Part shown: positions 17,244 through 26,154 of the stretch, one piece after another | How positions within the stretch are numbered: position 1 is the first letter of the stretch | How the letters are laid out: each line of letters opens with the position of its first letter | Origin: Hydrogenophilales bacterium 16-64-46 | Lineage (GTDB): Bacteria; Pseudomonadota; Gammaproteobacteria; Burkholderiales; Thiobacillaceae | Assembly: GCA_002281775.1 (NCBI GenBank) | Contig: NCGY01000010.1 | Location: forward strand, 1 to 64,000 | Length of the DNA stretch: 64,000 bases | Reading direction: 5' to 3' | The notes under the pieces: generated by a model | Told to the model about the DNA's origin: nothing | The model's database searches: none | Seen by the model: the letters and a program-made list of their open reading frames with translations, nothing else | Made by a program: the position numbers and the translations under genes

Positions 17244-18632
17244 TTAGGCCAGCGCGGCCCGGTTGCGGCGGAACAGGCGGCGCAGGAAGCCGGGGAAGCG
17301 GCCGGAGGAACCAACTTCGGCCAGCACCGGAATCTCCAGTGCCATGGCGATGTCCTGACCGGAACGCACGCGGCGGTCGAGCAGCTCGACCAGGAAGCCG
17401 ACACCCACGCCCAGCAGGCTGCCGAGAAAAACCGCCAGGATGATGTTGAGCAACAGGTTGGGGCTGGAGGGTTCGAGCGGTGCCACGGCGGGGTTGAGCA
17501 CGGCGATGTCAGTCTGGGTCGACTGCGCTTCCATGCGGCTCTGGCCATAGCGCTGCAGGGCGGAATCGTAGACGCGCTGGGCGTTTTCGAGGTCGCGCGC
17601 GAGCAGGGTGGCCTCTTCGCGTTGCTGTTTCAGCGCCAGCACCTTGGCCTTCTGGCGGTCGAATGCGGCGGTCAGGTCGCGTACCCGCTGCAAGGCGGCA
17701 CCGGCGGTAGCGCCCACGCCGCGCTTGGCCGTGCTGAGTTCAATGGCAAGCTTGCTCTTGTAGCTGGCAACCTCGGCCTGCATGCGCTGGTACTCGGGGT
17801 GGTTTGCCCCCACCCGCTTGGCGAGTTCGGCCAGCTGGCCTTCGCCCTGGGCAATCTGCACTTTCAGGTTCTGCACCACCGGGCTGTTGTTGACTTCGGG
17901 CAGGTTGGCGCTCTGGCCGGTGCGCGAACTGGCGTCGTAGGAGAGGGACTGCGCCGAGATCATCTGCGCAGCCAGCTCCGACAAGCGGCGGGTTTCCACG
18001 TCGAGCCGCTCGTCCGATTCGACGATGCCATTTTCGCGCTGGTAGGCAGTGAGCCTTTGCTGGGCTTCGTCCACCTTGGTGCGCAGCTGCACGATCTGCT
18101 GATCGAACCACTCGGCGGTCTGCCGCGCCGGGGTCAGGCGCAGTTCGAGGCTGGTTTCGATGTAGGCCTTGGCAAAGGCATTGGCAATGGCGGCCGAAAA
18201 GCCGGGGTCAACCCCGCTGAAGGAAACGCCGATCACGCTGGACTCACGCGAGGGTTCGACTTCGAGCTGTTTCAGCAGCACACCGGCCAGCCACTGTTCG
18301 ACCGTGCCCTTACCTTCGGTGGCGTCCTGAAACTGTTCCTGGACGCCGGGGCTGGTGGTCAGCTTGAGGTCCTTGACCACCTTCAGGGCAACCTGCGTGC
18401 TGGTGAGCACGTCGGTCTGCGTGGCCATGTAGCCCGGGAACATCTGCGAGGGCAGGAGCTGGCCGGTGAAGGGGTCCTTGCTCTTGGAATCGATGATGAG
18501 TGTGGTGGTGGCGGTGTATTGCTTGGGCAGCAGCAGGCTGACCACCACCGTGACCGCCACCGTGACGGCGAGCACGCCCAGAATCAACCACTTGCGCGCG
18601 TTGAGTACCAACAGGAATTGCGTGAAGTTCAT
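17244..18632 (-). CDS. epsF: EpsF, chain-length determinant (Wzz/PCP family)
   Basis: This 462-residue polysaccharide co-polymerase has an N-terminal membrane helix (WLILGVLAVTVAVTVVVSLLL, just after LLVLNAR) and a long periplasmic coiled-coil domain rich in Gln/Glu/Arg (residues 170-380). A second membrane helix (LLLNIILAVFLGSLLGVGVGF) precedes a short cytoplasmic tail beginning ELLDRRVRS. It controls EPS chain length and bridges polymerase and export, working with EpsG (18 bases downstream) and EpsE (13 bases upstream). The kinase domain is encoded separately. Confidence 0.92.
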   Translation of the reverse strand: MNFTQFLLVLNARKWLILGVLAVTVAVTVVVSLLLPKQYTATTTLIIDSKSKDPFTGQLLPSQMFPGYMATQTDVLTSTQVALKVVKDLKLTTSPGVQEQFQDATEGKGTVEQWLAGVLLKQLEVEPSRESSVIGVSFSGVDPGFSAAIANAFAKAYIETSLELRLTPARQTAEWFDQQIVQLRTKVDEAQQRLTAYQRENGIVESDERLDVETRRLSELAAQMISAQSLSYDASSRTGQSANLPEVNNSPVVQNLKVQIAQGEGQLAELAKRVGANHPEYQRMQAEVASYKSKLAIELSTAKRGVGATAGAALQRVRDLTAAFDRQKAKVLALKQQREEATLLARDLENAQRVYDSALQRYGQSRMEAQSTQTDIAVLNPAVAPLEPSSPNLLLNIILAVFLGSLLGVGVGFLVELLDRRVRSGQDIAMALEIPVLAEVGSSGRFPGFLRRLFRRNRAALA

Positions 18633-18645
18633 GGCCCCGGCTCCC

Positions 18646-19443
18646 TTAGAACAGGCTTTCCTTGACGTAGATCACGTCGTCTTTCTTGATGGTGTCGGCA
18701 AGGCTGACGTCGATTTCCTGCATGCCCCCCTGGTCGTCGCGGCGCAGCACGCGGATGCCGCGCTGGGTGCCGCGTGGCGTCAGGCCGCCCCCCATCGACA
18801 GCGCCTGCACCACGCTCATGCCCTGCTCCAGCCGGAACGAGCCGGGGCGCTGCACTTCGCCATAGATGAAGAACATGGGCTGGCGCGCGACGTGGAGCAC
18901 GTCACCGTCCTCGAGTTCGACATTGTCCGCCTCGCCGCCGGCGCGGAACAGCGCGGGCACGTCGATCTCGCGGTATTCGGTCTTGCCGTCGCGGGTCCGC
19001 ACCAGGGTGACGGTGTCCGCACCGTCGGTGACGATGCCGCCGGCCTGCGCAAGCACCTCGGCCACGCGGCTGGTTTTTTCCAGCGCGTATTTGCCCGGCC
19101 GGTTGACCCGCCCGAGCACCGATACCTGCTGGCCGCGATACTGGATGACGTTGAGGTTGACGCTGGGGTCGACGATGAAGCCGCCTTTGGCGAGCCGGCC
19201 GGCAATGCGCTTTTCGGTGGCGGCGGGCGTCTGCCCGGCCGCCTCCACCGCGCCGATCAGGGGAAAGCTCAGCGTGCCGTCGTCGCCGACGCGCGCTTCG
19301 GTGGCAAGGTCGGCGTTGCCGTAGACCGAGATGCGCACGACGTCGCCGATACCCAGGCGGTACTCGGCGCCGCCTGCGTGCAGGGCCGGTGCGGCCACGA
19401 ATGCCGCGCTTGCCAGCCAGACTTTGAACCAGACGCTCTTCAT
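18646..19443 (-). CDS. epsE: EpsE, polysaccharide export protein (Wza-like)
   Basis: This 265-residue outer-membrane export factor has a signal peptide (VWLASAAFVAAPALHA) and a polysaccharide export (Poly_export) domain opening with YRLGIGDVVRISVYGN. Two or more SLBB segments follow (VSVLGRVNRPGKYAL and FFIYGEVQRPGSFRL). No lipobox cysteine is visible, unlike Wza. It forms the outer-membrane/periplasmic export channel that continues the EpsF/EpsG complex. It is the first gene after a 119-bp gap containing a sigma-54-like promoter, so it probably heads an epsE-F-G-xrtB transcript. Confidence 0.92.
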   Translation of the reverse strand: MKSVWFKVWLASAAFVAAPALHAGGAEYRLGIGDVVRISVYGNADLATEARVGDDGTLSFPLIGAVEAAGQTPAATEKRIAGRLAKGGFIVDPSVNLNVIQYRGQQVSVLGRVNRPGKYALEKTSRVAEVLAQAGGIVTDGADTVTLVRTRDGKTEYREIDVPALFRAGGEADNVELEDGDVLHVARQPMFFIYGEVQRPGSFRLEQGMSVVQALSMGGGLTPRGTQRGIRVLRRDDQGGMQEIDVSLADTIKKDDVIYVKESLF

Positions 19444-19541
19444 GTTCTCTCCATTGCGGCGGCACCTTGCCGCCCTATCCTCAAACCCATCCCCGAAACC
19501 GGGTGGGCACTTTTTTAACGTGTGCTCGCGACCGCTCGCAC

Positions 19542-19558
19542 ATGCAAGTTTCGCGCCC
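19542..19558 (-). promoter_or_regulatory. Sigma-54-like promoter upstream of epsE
   Basis: The minus strand reads GGGCGCGAAACTTGCAT, which has GG and GC at exact -24/-12 spacing and a consensus TTGCA at -12. The predicted start lies about 90 bases before the epsE ATG. The site abuts the 3' end of epsL. Confidence 0.55.
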
Positions 19559-19562
19559 GTGC

Positions 19563-20795
19563 CTAAAAATCGGCCCGCGCGCGCACGAATACGCTGTTGA
19601 ACTGGTAGCTTGAACCGGGAACGTTCGCATCGCGGTAGCCACTCTGCACCCCAGCCCCCAGGCTCACTTGCGAAATCGGCGTGTAACTGATCGACAGCGA
19701 GCTCTGCACGGTGTCGTCCTGGCGTTGCGGGCCGCTAGAGCTGTCGGGATCACCCCGGAAATCCCGGTTCTCGTAACTCACCCCGAGGTCGAGCTGCCAT
19801 TTTTCGCGCATCAGCCACACGCCATTCAGGGCCACGCCGTGCTTGAGCACGGCGCTTGAATTGGTATCGGTAGTGCCGCCCAACTCGCGGTAAACAGCGG
19901 CGTTGACCAGGGTTTTTCCGGTGGGAAACCAGTCGCCCTCCAGGCGTCCGACGAGTCCGCTGAAATCCGGACGGTCGAAGAAACCCGTCACGATCGTACT
20001 GGGTGGCGGGGTGGTGAATTCGTTCCTGTACTTGCGCTCCACCCAGCCGACCTTGCTTTCGATGCGCAGCTTGCCGCTGGCCTGCCAGTCGCCCAGCAGG
20101 TTGTATTCCGTCTGCTCGTAGCTGTTGTCGGCCACGTCAACAAAAAACAGGACCTGGCTCAATGTCGCGAGATTGGGGTAATCGGCGTCGGCCTGCCTGA
20201 TCTGCGCGCTCAGCTTGCTGCCCTTGGGCGTGCGGTAGGCAAGCGTGAGGTCCCGCGCCAGCCGTTCGAGGTCGTCGGACAACTGCGAGGGTTCGCTGTT
20301 GATCTTTTCAAGTGCATTGACACCCAGCCCCAGCTGCCAGCGCGGGTGGAACTCCCAGTCCGCCCGGGCAAAGCGCTGCGTATTCTCGACACTGTTGTTG
20401 ACCAGCCCGATATTTTCGAAGCTGCTCTGGCTGGTGGTGCGGGAGGTGCCCAGCTTGCCTTTCACATGGTTGCCCAGCCGCCAGTTCCAGGTGCCGCTCA
20501 GGTTGTCGCCGTCGAAGTCGAGGAAGTCGTTGCTGTTGTAGCGGATCAGGGTTTTGCCGATGTCGAGCAGGAACTGCTGCTGGCCGGGCTTCCAGTCGAC
20601 GTTGAGCCCGGCTTCCAGAACCCTGAAGTAATCGGAGCGGGAGAAGGCGGTCGTCTCGTTGTCGTCGAGGCGGAAGAGGTTGTCGTCGTAGACCTGGTTG
20701 ACGGAAACGTAGGGGCGGAAGGTGTCGCCTTCGGCTGCCAGCACTGAGTGGCCGGCCACAAGCCCCAGGAGTGCGAACCAGACAGCGTGCCTCAC
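19563..20795 (-). CDS. epsL: EpsL, outer-membrane beta-barrel of the EPS locus
   Basis: This 410-residue protein has an N-terminal signal peptide (HAVWFALLGLVAGHSVLAA) and then alternating amphipathic strands with frequent aromatic ends. The final residue is Phe, as expected of an outer-membrane barrel. It matches the EpsL family of XrtB-type EPS operons; the opening FRPYVSVNQVYDDNLFRL is typical. I chose the GTG at 20793-20795, which overlaps the stop of the CAAX-protease gene as GTGA; the longer ATG frame only reads through that upstream gene. Its function in EPS export is inferred from context. Confidence 0.85.
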   Translation of the reverse strand: MRHAVWFALLGLVAGHSVLAAEGDTFRPYVSVNQVYDDNLFRLDDNETTAFSRSDYFRVLEAGLNVDWKPGQQQFLLDIGKTLIRYNSNDFLDFDGDNLSGTWNWRLGNHVKGKLGTSRTTSQSSFENIGLVNNSVENTQRFARADWEFHPRWQLGLGVNALEKINSEPSQLSDDLERLARDLTLAYRTPKGSKLSAQIRQADADYPNLATLSQVLFFVDVADNSYEQTEYNLLGDWQASGKLRIESKVGWVERKYRNEFTTPPPSTIVTGFFDRPDFSGLVGRLEGDWFPTGKTLVNAAVYRELGGTTDTNSSAVLKHGVALNGVWLMREKWQLDLGVSYENRDFRGDPDSSSGPQRQDDTVQSSLSISYTPISQVSLGAGVQSGYRDANVPGSSYQFNSVFVRARADF

Positions 20796-21466
20796 CAGAA
20801 TCTCCAGTCGCCGGTGGCCAGCACGTAGACCCCCAGGCCGCCGTTGGTCACCGCGTGGGCGAGAATGGGCGACCAGAGCGAGCGCGTTCGGATATATAGC
20901 CAGCCATAGGCCAGGCCGGCGATGAACCCGGCCAGCCACTGCACATGTTCCACCGCAAACAGCGCGCTGGCGATGAGGAGCGCCTTGAGACCCACGCGCG
21001 CCGGGTCGAGGGCGAGAAAATCGGGCTGCTGCACCCAGCGCTGCAGGAAGGACCGCCAGAACAGTTCTTCCATCAGCGGCACGACGAGCGCGGCCCCAGC
21101 GATGCGGAAGGCCACCAGCAGCCAGTCGATCTCGCCCGCGTCATTGGCGGGGTTGAAACCCTCGCCCATGTCACCCATCAGCATCCAGCCGGCATCGAGG
21201 TTGACCCACAGCACCAGCACCCCGACGCCCACCGCCACAGACAGCAGCAGGTTGAGACCGGAAAGCCCCCAGGTCCTGAGTTCGCTGTAGTGCCGCCACA
21301 GCACCGCCAGCGCCAGCGCCACCAGACCCGCTTTGACGGGGTAGAGCCAGCGCACGTCGAACGCCGGCGCAATGTCGGGCAGCACGCCCTCGATCGCCAG
21401 CAGGGCGATGTAGAGCGCAAACGGCAGGACACGAACGACGATGGGGGACATGGGTGAACGGGACAA
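20792..21466 (-). CDS. CAAX-type membrane protease of exosortase loci (CPBP family)
   Basis: This 224-residue polytopic protein has CPBP/ABI intramembrane protease motifs: Glu133-Glu134 with Arg138 (LMEELFWRSF), His174 (AVEHVQW) and His204 plus Asn208 (ILAHAVTNGG). It fits the CAAX-prenyl-protease-related family found beside PEP-CTERM/exosortase genes. Bacterial members cleave membrane peptides. Here it may process exosortase products or leftover PEP-CTERM helices (inference). It is coupled to epsL by a GTGA overlap and follows epsD by 44 bases. Confidence 0.88.
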   Translation of the reverse strand: MSRSPMSPIVVRVLPFALYIALLAIEGVLPDIAPAFDVRWLYPVKAGLVALALAVLWRHYSELRTWGLSGLNLLLSVAVGVGVLVLWVNLDAGWMLMGDMGEGFNPANDAGEIDWLLVAFRIAGAALVVPLMEELFWRSFLQRWVQQPDFLALDPARVGLKALLIASALFAVEHVQWLAGFIAGLAYGWLYIRTRSLWSPILAHAVTNGGLGVYVLATGDWRFW

Positions 21467-21510
21467 GACTGGTAATGGGGGGCGGCCGGGCAGCGGCCGC
21501 CCTGCCCCGC

Positions 21511-22482
21511 TTATTTCAGGCCGGACAAGCCCTTGCTGATCGCGTCGGCGTCCGCGCCGTCTATCGCCGGCGCGGCGGCAGCAGGCGCTTCAGCGGCGGG
21601 CGCGGCCGCAGCCGGTGCCGCCGTTTCCTTGCCGGCGTCAGCAAATTCGCCCAGGTATTCGATCTTGGCTGCCGCCTTCAGCGCATCCAGTTCGGCCTTG
21701 GCGGCCGTGCGGCGCGCCTCCTGCTGCAACAGCCGGGCGATGACCGGCTTGGCCTTGTCGAGCGCAACCGGCTGCGGCTGCGCGTCGGCCACCACCACCA
21801 CCAGCACCCCCTCGGGGGTGTTCGCCAGCATGGCCTGCCCCTTGGGCATTTTTGCCAGTTGCGGCAGGATCGCGAGCGGCAGCTGTTCGGCCGCCTTCAC
21901 CCCCTGTGCCGCCTTGGCCGGGAGGTTTTCCGCCTTCAGCCAGGCGGCAAATTCGTTCATGTTCTTGGCGGCCGACAGTTGCGCGCGCACGGCATCGACC
22001 TTTTCCTTGGGCACCTGGATGGAGATTTCCTGGAGGCGGTAGATCTTGCGGTTGCTGAACATTTCCGGGTGCTGGTCATAGTACGCCGACACCTCGGCAT
22101 CGGTCGGCTCGGCCGGCGTGCCCAGCTTGCGGTTCATGTAGGCCTCGGCCAGTATTTGCCGGCGTGCGGCGTCCAGCGCCTGCACCACGTTGGCATCGCG
22201 ATCGAGCTTCTCCTCGGTAGCCTTCTGCACCATGAGTTCCTGGTCCACCAGAGACTTCACCACCTGGAGTGAAGCCGCCTTGGCCTTGTCGGCCTCGAGA
22301 TTGGGAATGCGCTGCAGGGCAAAATTCACCTGGTGCACCGTGAGCTCGGTGCCGTTGACCTTGGCCGCCACTTGGCTCGCCGGCTTGTCGCCCCCGTCCG
22401 CCTCGCCTTTCTTGTCGCCGCAACCTGTAGTCAGGGCGGCTGCGATCATCAGGGGCAGGGCGAGTTTCTTCAAAGCGTGCAT
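21511..22482 (-). CDS. epsD: EpsD, peptidyl-prolyl isomerase-like lipoprotein
   Basis: This 323-residue lipoprotein has a signal peptide ending LTTGC (Cys21). A SurA/PrsA-type N-terminal domain (about 40-140) begins KVNGTELTVHQVNFAL, and a parvulin-like region follows around YRLQEISIQVPKEKVD. It ends with an Ala/Pro-rich linker and the short conserved-looking tail DAISKGLSGLK. EpsD-family proteins are assumed to assist folding of EPS-export or PEP-CTERM proteins in the periplasm. It is the first gene of the epsD-CAAX-epsL unit and has a sigma-54-like promoter about 70 bases upstream. Confidence 0.88.
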   Translation of the reverse strand: MHALKKLALPLMIAAALTTGCGDKKGEADGGDKPASQVAAKVNGTELTVHQVNFALQRIPNLEADKAKAASLQVVKSLVDQELMVQKATEEKLDRDANVVQALDAARRQILAEAYMNRKLGTPAEPTDAEVSAYYDQHPEMFSNRKIYRLQEISIQVPKEKVDAVRAQLSAAKNMNEFAAWLKAENLPAKAAQGVKAAEQLPLAILPQLAKMPKGQAMLANTPEGVLVVVVADAQPQPVALDKAKPVIARLLQQEARRTAAKAELDALKAAAKIEYLGEFADAGKETAAPAAAAPAAEAPAAAAPAIDGADADAISKGLSGLK

Positions 22483-22553
22483 GTTGTCTTCCTCAATCTG
22501 GAATTTGAAATTATGTGGTGTGAATGTTACAGCAAACTAACTGCGGGTCTGGT

Positions 22554-22570
22554 AAGCAGGATGTGCGCCA
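22554..22570 (-). promoter_or_regulatory. Sigma-54-like promoter upstream of epsD
   Basis: The minus strand reads TGGCGCACATCCTGCTT: a strong TGGC at -24 and CTGCT at -12 with canonical spacing. The expected transcript start is about 60 bases before the epsD ATG. Confidence 0.5.
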
Positions 22571-22662
22571 CCTTCTGCACATTCTGTTTGCACCAATCAG
22601 AAAGCCACAGAATCCAGCCTGTCTGCTTGTCCAGAAGACAGGATATACATCTCTGAAAACAG

Positions 22663-22690
22663 CAAAAAAAAGCCGGGGTATCCCCCGGCT
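22663..22690 (-). terminator. Rho-independent terminator after the FadL-like gene
   Basis: On the minus strand a GC-rich hairpin, AGCCGGGGGATACCCCGGCT, is followed by eight T residues, located 18 bases past the stop of the FadL-like gene. It isolates that gene from epsD downstream. Confidence 0.9.
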
Positions 22691-22707
22691 CGTCCAAGCG
22701 GTCTGGT

Positions 22708-24627
22708 TCAGAACTTCACGGCAAAACCTGCGGTAATCAAATCAATACCTTCATTGGAGTCAAAGCGCTCCCACTCTGCACGCAGATCCAGATTGTCAAA
22801 TACCGCATAGCTCACCCCCAGGCCGTAATAGGGGTCGTAGCGATCATCCTCAGCCCGGAATGCCGCAACACCACCAGTGCCGCTGGCAATGGCGCTCCCA
22901 TTGGACAGCAGGTACGCAGCACCAATTTTGCCCATCAGGTCGACTTTCGGGCTAATCGGGTAACTACCAACTGCTGCCAGCGTCCAGGCTTTGGTTTCTA
23001 CATTGCTATACAGAGTCCCCGGACCTGGCGATGTGATCGTGCTGTTTGCGGTGAAATCATTCAAATTGGCAAACCCACCCTCGAGCGCAAAATAATCGTT
23101 GAACTTGTAACCGGCATAGACTTTCCAGCCCTCACTGCGAGTATTGGCCGACGTACTGGAGGTCAAACCGAAGGTGGTGGCAAGCGACGCATCTATATCG
23201 GACGCAATGTCCGGGTAATGCGACTGCCCTATGCCCAAACCTGCATACCACCCATCAAAGTTGATGCCCGCCCAGTCTCCTTCACCATACTCCTCAAGCG
23301 CGACAGGACCGGGGTCGAGCACCCAACCCATGGTGAGTCCCCAAATGTTCTGGTGCATATCGATCTGGACACAGTCAACGATGTTCTGACTGCAATTGGA
23401 CTGGACATTGGATGCGACATACATATAGGTGCCGGACACTTCCAGGTTGTCATTCGCCCGGTAGGTGAAGCCAACTGAGTAATGCTTTTCGACGGTTGCC
23501 GGCGCGAGCGTATTGAATGTCAACTGATCATCCGGGATGGGGCTCTTGCCATAGTTGAAGCCAGCCCGAACTTGCAGGCGATTGTTCACGCCATACTGGA
23601 CCCCTAGCTTGTAAACTGTCTGGTTATCCCAGCCAAACCCCATACCGTCATCCGCACCCAGCTTGAAATTGGGAGCATCATCCAGTGCCGGGATACCGCT
23701 GAGCGGACCAAGCCCGTCCGGATCCGTACCCGGCCCCCTATTGCCAATCGAGGCAATGTCGTTGTAATTGATGCGCAAAACATCCGCCGCAATCACTAGA
23801 TTCTTGACTGGCTTGATCGCAATGCCGATGCCGTAATTCTCCGGGATGTCAAAATCGCCCTGTTCCGCAAACAGGCTGCTGTATTTGTCGAATTTGGTCA
23901 TCCAGGTGCGTGAAGCATAGGTCAGACCAACCGTCAGCTTGTCGTCCATGAACTCGCCGAGCCAACCCAGCTTGATGCCCGCACCGTAGCTGTAGTCGAA
24001 ACCATTGTTCGTAAGCTTGGTTGGGTCGGTCAGAATCGGAAAACTCTGGAACGCTTGCAGTCCGTAAGCACGAAAGCGCGTTTCAGCCAACACCAGCGAT
24101 GCGCCCACTGCGTGGTCCTCGTTAACCTTGTAGGCGGCACTGATCGGAACCAGCAATTGAAGCATGTCTATGCCTACAGTCGTGTCGCGGGGAGGAATAC
24201 CAAAAAAAGAAAAGAAATTTTCCCTGTAAGTGGTGTTCATGCCGCCATTACCAACCACCGCCACCGCAACATGCAGCTTGTCATCCAGGGGCATGCTGAA
24301 ACCCATTTCTGGAACCAGGAAATACTTGGAGTCGCTTTCCACATCGCCGCTGAAAAAACCAAAGCTCCCCCCGGGGCCATCAAAGACTTGCGCATGTCGC
24401 TCCGGGTTGAATACCGCAAAACCCATATCCCCACGCATTCCGGTATTAACAGCATTGGCAGGGTTGGCGGCTGTAGAAAGGGAGTCGCGGCCATAAGCGA
24501 TACCCACGCCGCCCATACCCTGCGAACGAACACCAAAACCCGGCAGAAAATAACCGTTGGTTGCATGCACCGGAAACGCGGCCAAGCACGCTGCCGCAAG
24601 CGCAGCATGTTTAAGTGTAAAGCGCAT
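22708..24627 (-). CDS. FadL/OMPP1-family outer-membrane protein fused to a second beta-barrel
   Basis: This 639-residue protein has a signal peptide ending FPVHA. A FadL/TodX-like barrel with the typical mature start TNGYFLPGFGVRSQGMGG covers about residues 23-445. After a short linker (PVALEEYGEGDWAG), about 185 residues resemble a small OmpA/OprF-type barrel: GWYAGLGIGQSHY, then KVYAGYKFNDYFALEGG, a repeated strand pattern and a terminal Phe. FadL proteins take up long-chain fatty acids or hydrophobic aromatics. Typical family members are about 430 residues, so the extra barrel is unusual. It is monocistronic, with its own terminator. Confidence 0.8.
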   Translation of the reverse strand: MRFTLKHAALAAACLAAFPVHATNGYFLPGFGVRSQGMGGVGIAYGRDSLSTAANPANAVNTGMRGDMGFAVFNPERHAQVFDGPGGSFGFFSGDVESDSKYFLVPEMGFSMPLDDKLHVAVAVVGNGGMNTTYRENFFSFFGIPPRDTTVGIDMLQLLVPISAAYKVNEDHAVGASLVLAETRFRAYGLQAFQSFPILTDPTKLTNNGFDYSYGAGIKLGWLGEFMDDKLTVGLTYASRTWMTKFDKYSSLFAEQGDFDIPENYGIGIAIKPVKNLVIAADVLRINYNDIASIGNRGPGTDPDGLGPLSGIPALDDAPNFKLGADDGMGFGWDNQTVYKLGVQYGVNNRLQVRAGFNYGKSPIPDDQLTFNTLAPATVEKHYSVGFTYRANDNLEVSGTYMYVASNVQSNCSQNIVDCVQIDMHQNIWGLTMGWVLDPGPVALEEYGEGDWAGINFDGWYAGLGIGQSHYPDIASDIDASLATTFGLTSSTSANTRSEGWKVYAGYKFNDYFALEGGFANLNDFTANSTITSPGPGTLYSNVETKAWTLAAVGSYPISPKVDLMGKIGAAYLLSNGSAIASGTGGVAAFRAEDDRYDPYYGLGVSYAVFDNLDLRAEWERFDSNEGIDLITAGFAVKF

Positions 24628-24782
24628 TTACTCCTCCGAGACTTTTATTGAAATGGGATTCTTCTGATAGGGCTACAGCCCCGCCCAAAATATAGTGCAA
24701 TCTTAGCGTTTCACAATTTTCAGATTCAACACACTTGGGTTTTGCGCAGGCGTTGTTGACTTAATACAACGCCCACCCATCA

Positions 24783-24823
24783 CACAAACAATGCGGCGGA
24801 AATAACCCGCCGCATTGTTTGTG
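24783..24823 (-). terminator. Long perfect hairpin downstream of PEP-CTERM gene
   Basis: A perfect 17-bp inverted repeat (arms 24783-24799 and 24807-24823, with the GCGGCGG/CCGCCGC core) surrounds a 7-base loop, 55 bases beyond the stop of the PEP-CTERM gene. The minus-strand downstream sequence is only moderately T-rich (TTGTTTGTGTG within the stem base), so it may act as a terminator or an mRNA-stabilising 3' structure. Confidence 0.65.
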
Positions 24824-24877
24824 TCCCGGCGTTTCCACCAGGACAACTTCGCGACCGCAATCGCGAACAAATCAGGC

Positions 24878-25501
24878 TTAAGCCAGCAGCTTGCGGCGAC
24901 GCACCGCGAAACCAACCAGACCCAGACCAGCCAGCATCATGCCGTAGGTCGAAGCCTCGGGCACCGGCGCTGCTGTCATGTTGGTGAAGTTGAAGTTTGC
25001 GCTGAAGCCCGGGAAAGCACCATCAATCATGCCAAGGCCGAGAATGCCATTGTTGTCGATGTCGGTGGACACCCAGTCATAGGTACCGTCGCCGTTGTCA
25101 ACGATGTCCCAAACCAGGAACACGTCGATGCCCGTGCTAGCACCCCATGCGAAGTTGATGTTGCCGCCGACCTGGCCAGCACCAACAGTGAAGGTCACAT
25201 CACCCGTACCGGACAAAGCGTTAGAACCGTCACCATTGACATTGACGGTGTGCTCGCCGGCACCAAACAGCACGCCGTCTGTAGCGGACCAGGGCAAACC
25301 AAAAAACGGCGTGACGGAGGCGACATCAAAGGTCATGGCGTCGATATCAACGAAGCCGGTAATGTCGTTGAAATTTCCTGCCACAGCGCCGGTCGGGTCA
25401 AACATCGTGAAGTTGCCGCCGGCGAAATCGTCGGCAGCAGCCATAGCGCCAGACGAAGCAGCGGCCAGAGCAACAGCCAGAATAGTTTTGGTGAATTTCA
25501 T
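24878..25501 (-). CDS. PEP-CTERM sorting-domain protein
   Basis: This 207-residue secreted protein has a signal peptide (ILAVALAAASSGAMA). Its body is Asp/Asn/Gly-rich and predicted to be beta-rich. The C-terminal sorting tail is VPEAST, the hydrophobic helix YGMMLAGLGLVGFAV, then RRRK. The proline after PEA is missing, giving PEAS instead of PEP. Exosortase B in this locus is the likely processing enzyme. It stands alone with a sigma-54-like promoter upstream and a hairpin downstream. The central domain matches no enzyme I recognise; a matrix or surface role is inferred. Confidence 0.88.
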   Translation of the reverse strand: MKFTKTILAVALAAASSGAMAAADDFAGGNFTMFDPTGAVAGNFNDITGFVDIDAMTFDVASVTPFFGLPWSATDGVLFGAGEHTVNVNGDGSNALSGTGDVTFTVGAGQVGGNINFAWGASTGIDVFLVWDIVDNGDGTYDWVSTDIDNNGILGLGMIDGAFPGFSANFNFTNMTAAPVPEASTYGMMLAGLGLVGFAVRRRKLLA

Positions 25502-26154
25502 TTTTAAATCTCCTCAAGTAAACAAATGTTTGGTCAAACTTAATTGCCTCTCCTGCCACTGCGCTTACGACCTGCGCATGTTTGTGACGAAATGTCATAA
25601 GCAAGGCATATACCAGATAGCGATTATTAATTAATTTTTCAAATACAACAAGACGATAGCGCACCTCACAACCCCGCCACAGTCGGTGCTGGTAGTTCCA
25701 TACCACCAAGGTGTAAAAAAAACCGACAAATCCTGCTGGTTTGAGTCCGCTGATGGTCTTCCCGTGGTCGGCGAATAGAATCCCAACCCATATGGATCAA
25801 ACACTTGGATCAATATTACTTACTGTAAAATTTATCGACATTTGTCATTCGATAAATTTATATTATTTATCCATCAAACAAATCTTGCTTCATTACGGGG
25901 TAGGCCTGAGCTTTACCTGACTCACGACGCACATTCCGGCGCGCGGGCCTGGCTGTTTTATCTGTTCCGGTTTGTGCGCAATGCGCGCCAGGTTGAGACA
26001 ACCCCAGCCGCCTCGGAATCCGGCATAAGCTCAGCAATCAGCCCCACCGCGCACCGTCGGCGCAACGGAGTGAGCCGATGCCTCGCTGTGTCCGCAGGTC
26101 GGGAGCACTACCCCGACTGAATAAAAAGACTCCATGCATTCAAAGGGGCGCATC
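25502..26154. other. 650-bp AT-rich intergenic region
   Basis: Apart from the sigma-54-like site at 25599-25615, this stretch holds no supported gene. It is markedly AT-rich between 25780 and 25880. Open frames here lack family resemblance or ribosome sites. The right-hand part leads into the relBE-like relics, so it may be the scar of an older insertion. Confidence 0.4.
25599..25615 (-). promoter_or_regulatory. Sigma-54-like promoter upstream of PEP-CTERM gene
   Basis: The minus strand reads TGGTATATGCCTTGCTT, with TGG at -24 and CTTGCTT at -12 at canonical spacing. The predicted start lies about 87 bases before the PEP-CTERM ATG at 25501. Confidence 0.55.

Noticed and set aside
17217..18665. 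Long plus-strand open frame of 482 codons opposite epsF/epsG
   Set aside because: It is the antisense shadow of epsF in GC-rich DNA; composition is repetitive Gly/His/Leu/Gln and no ribosome site or family match is visible.
25842..26120. 92-codon plus-strand open frame
   Set aside because: No ribosome site, no recognisable family, and composition changes halfway; likely chance reading in intergenic DNA.
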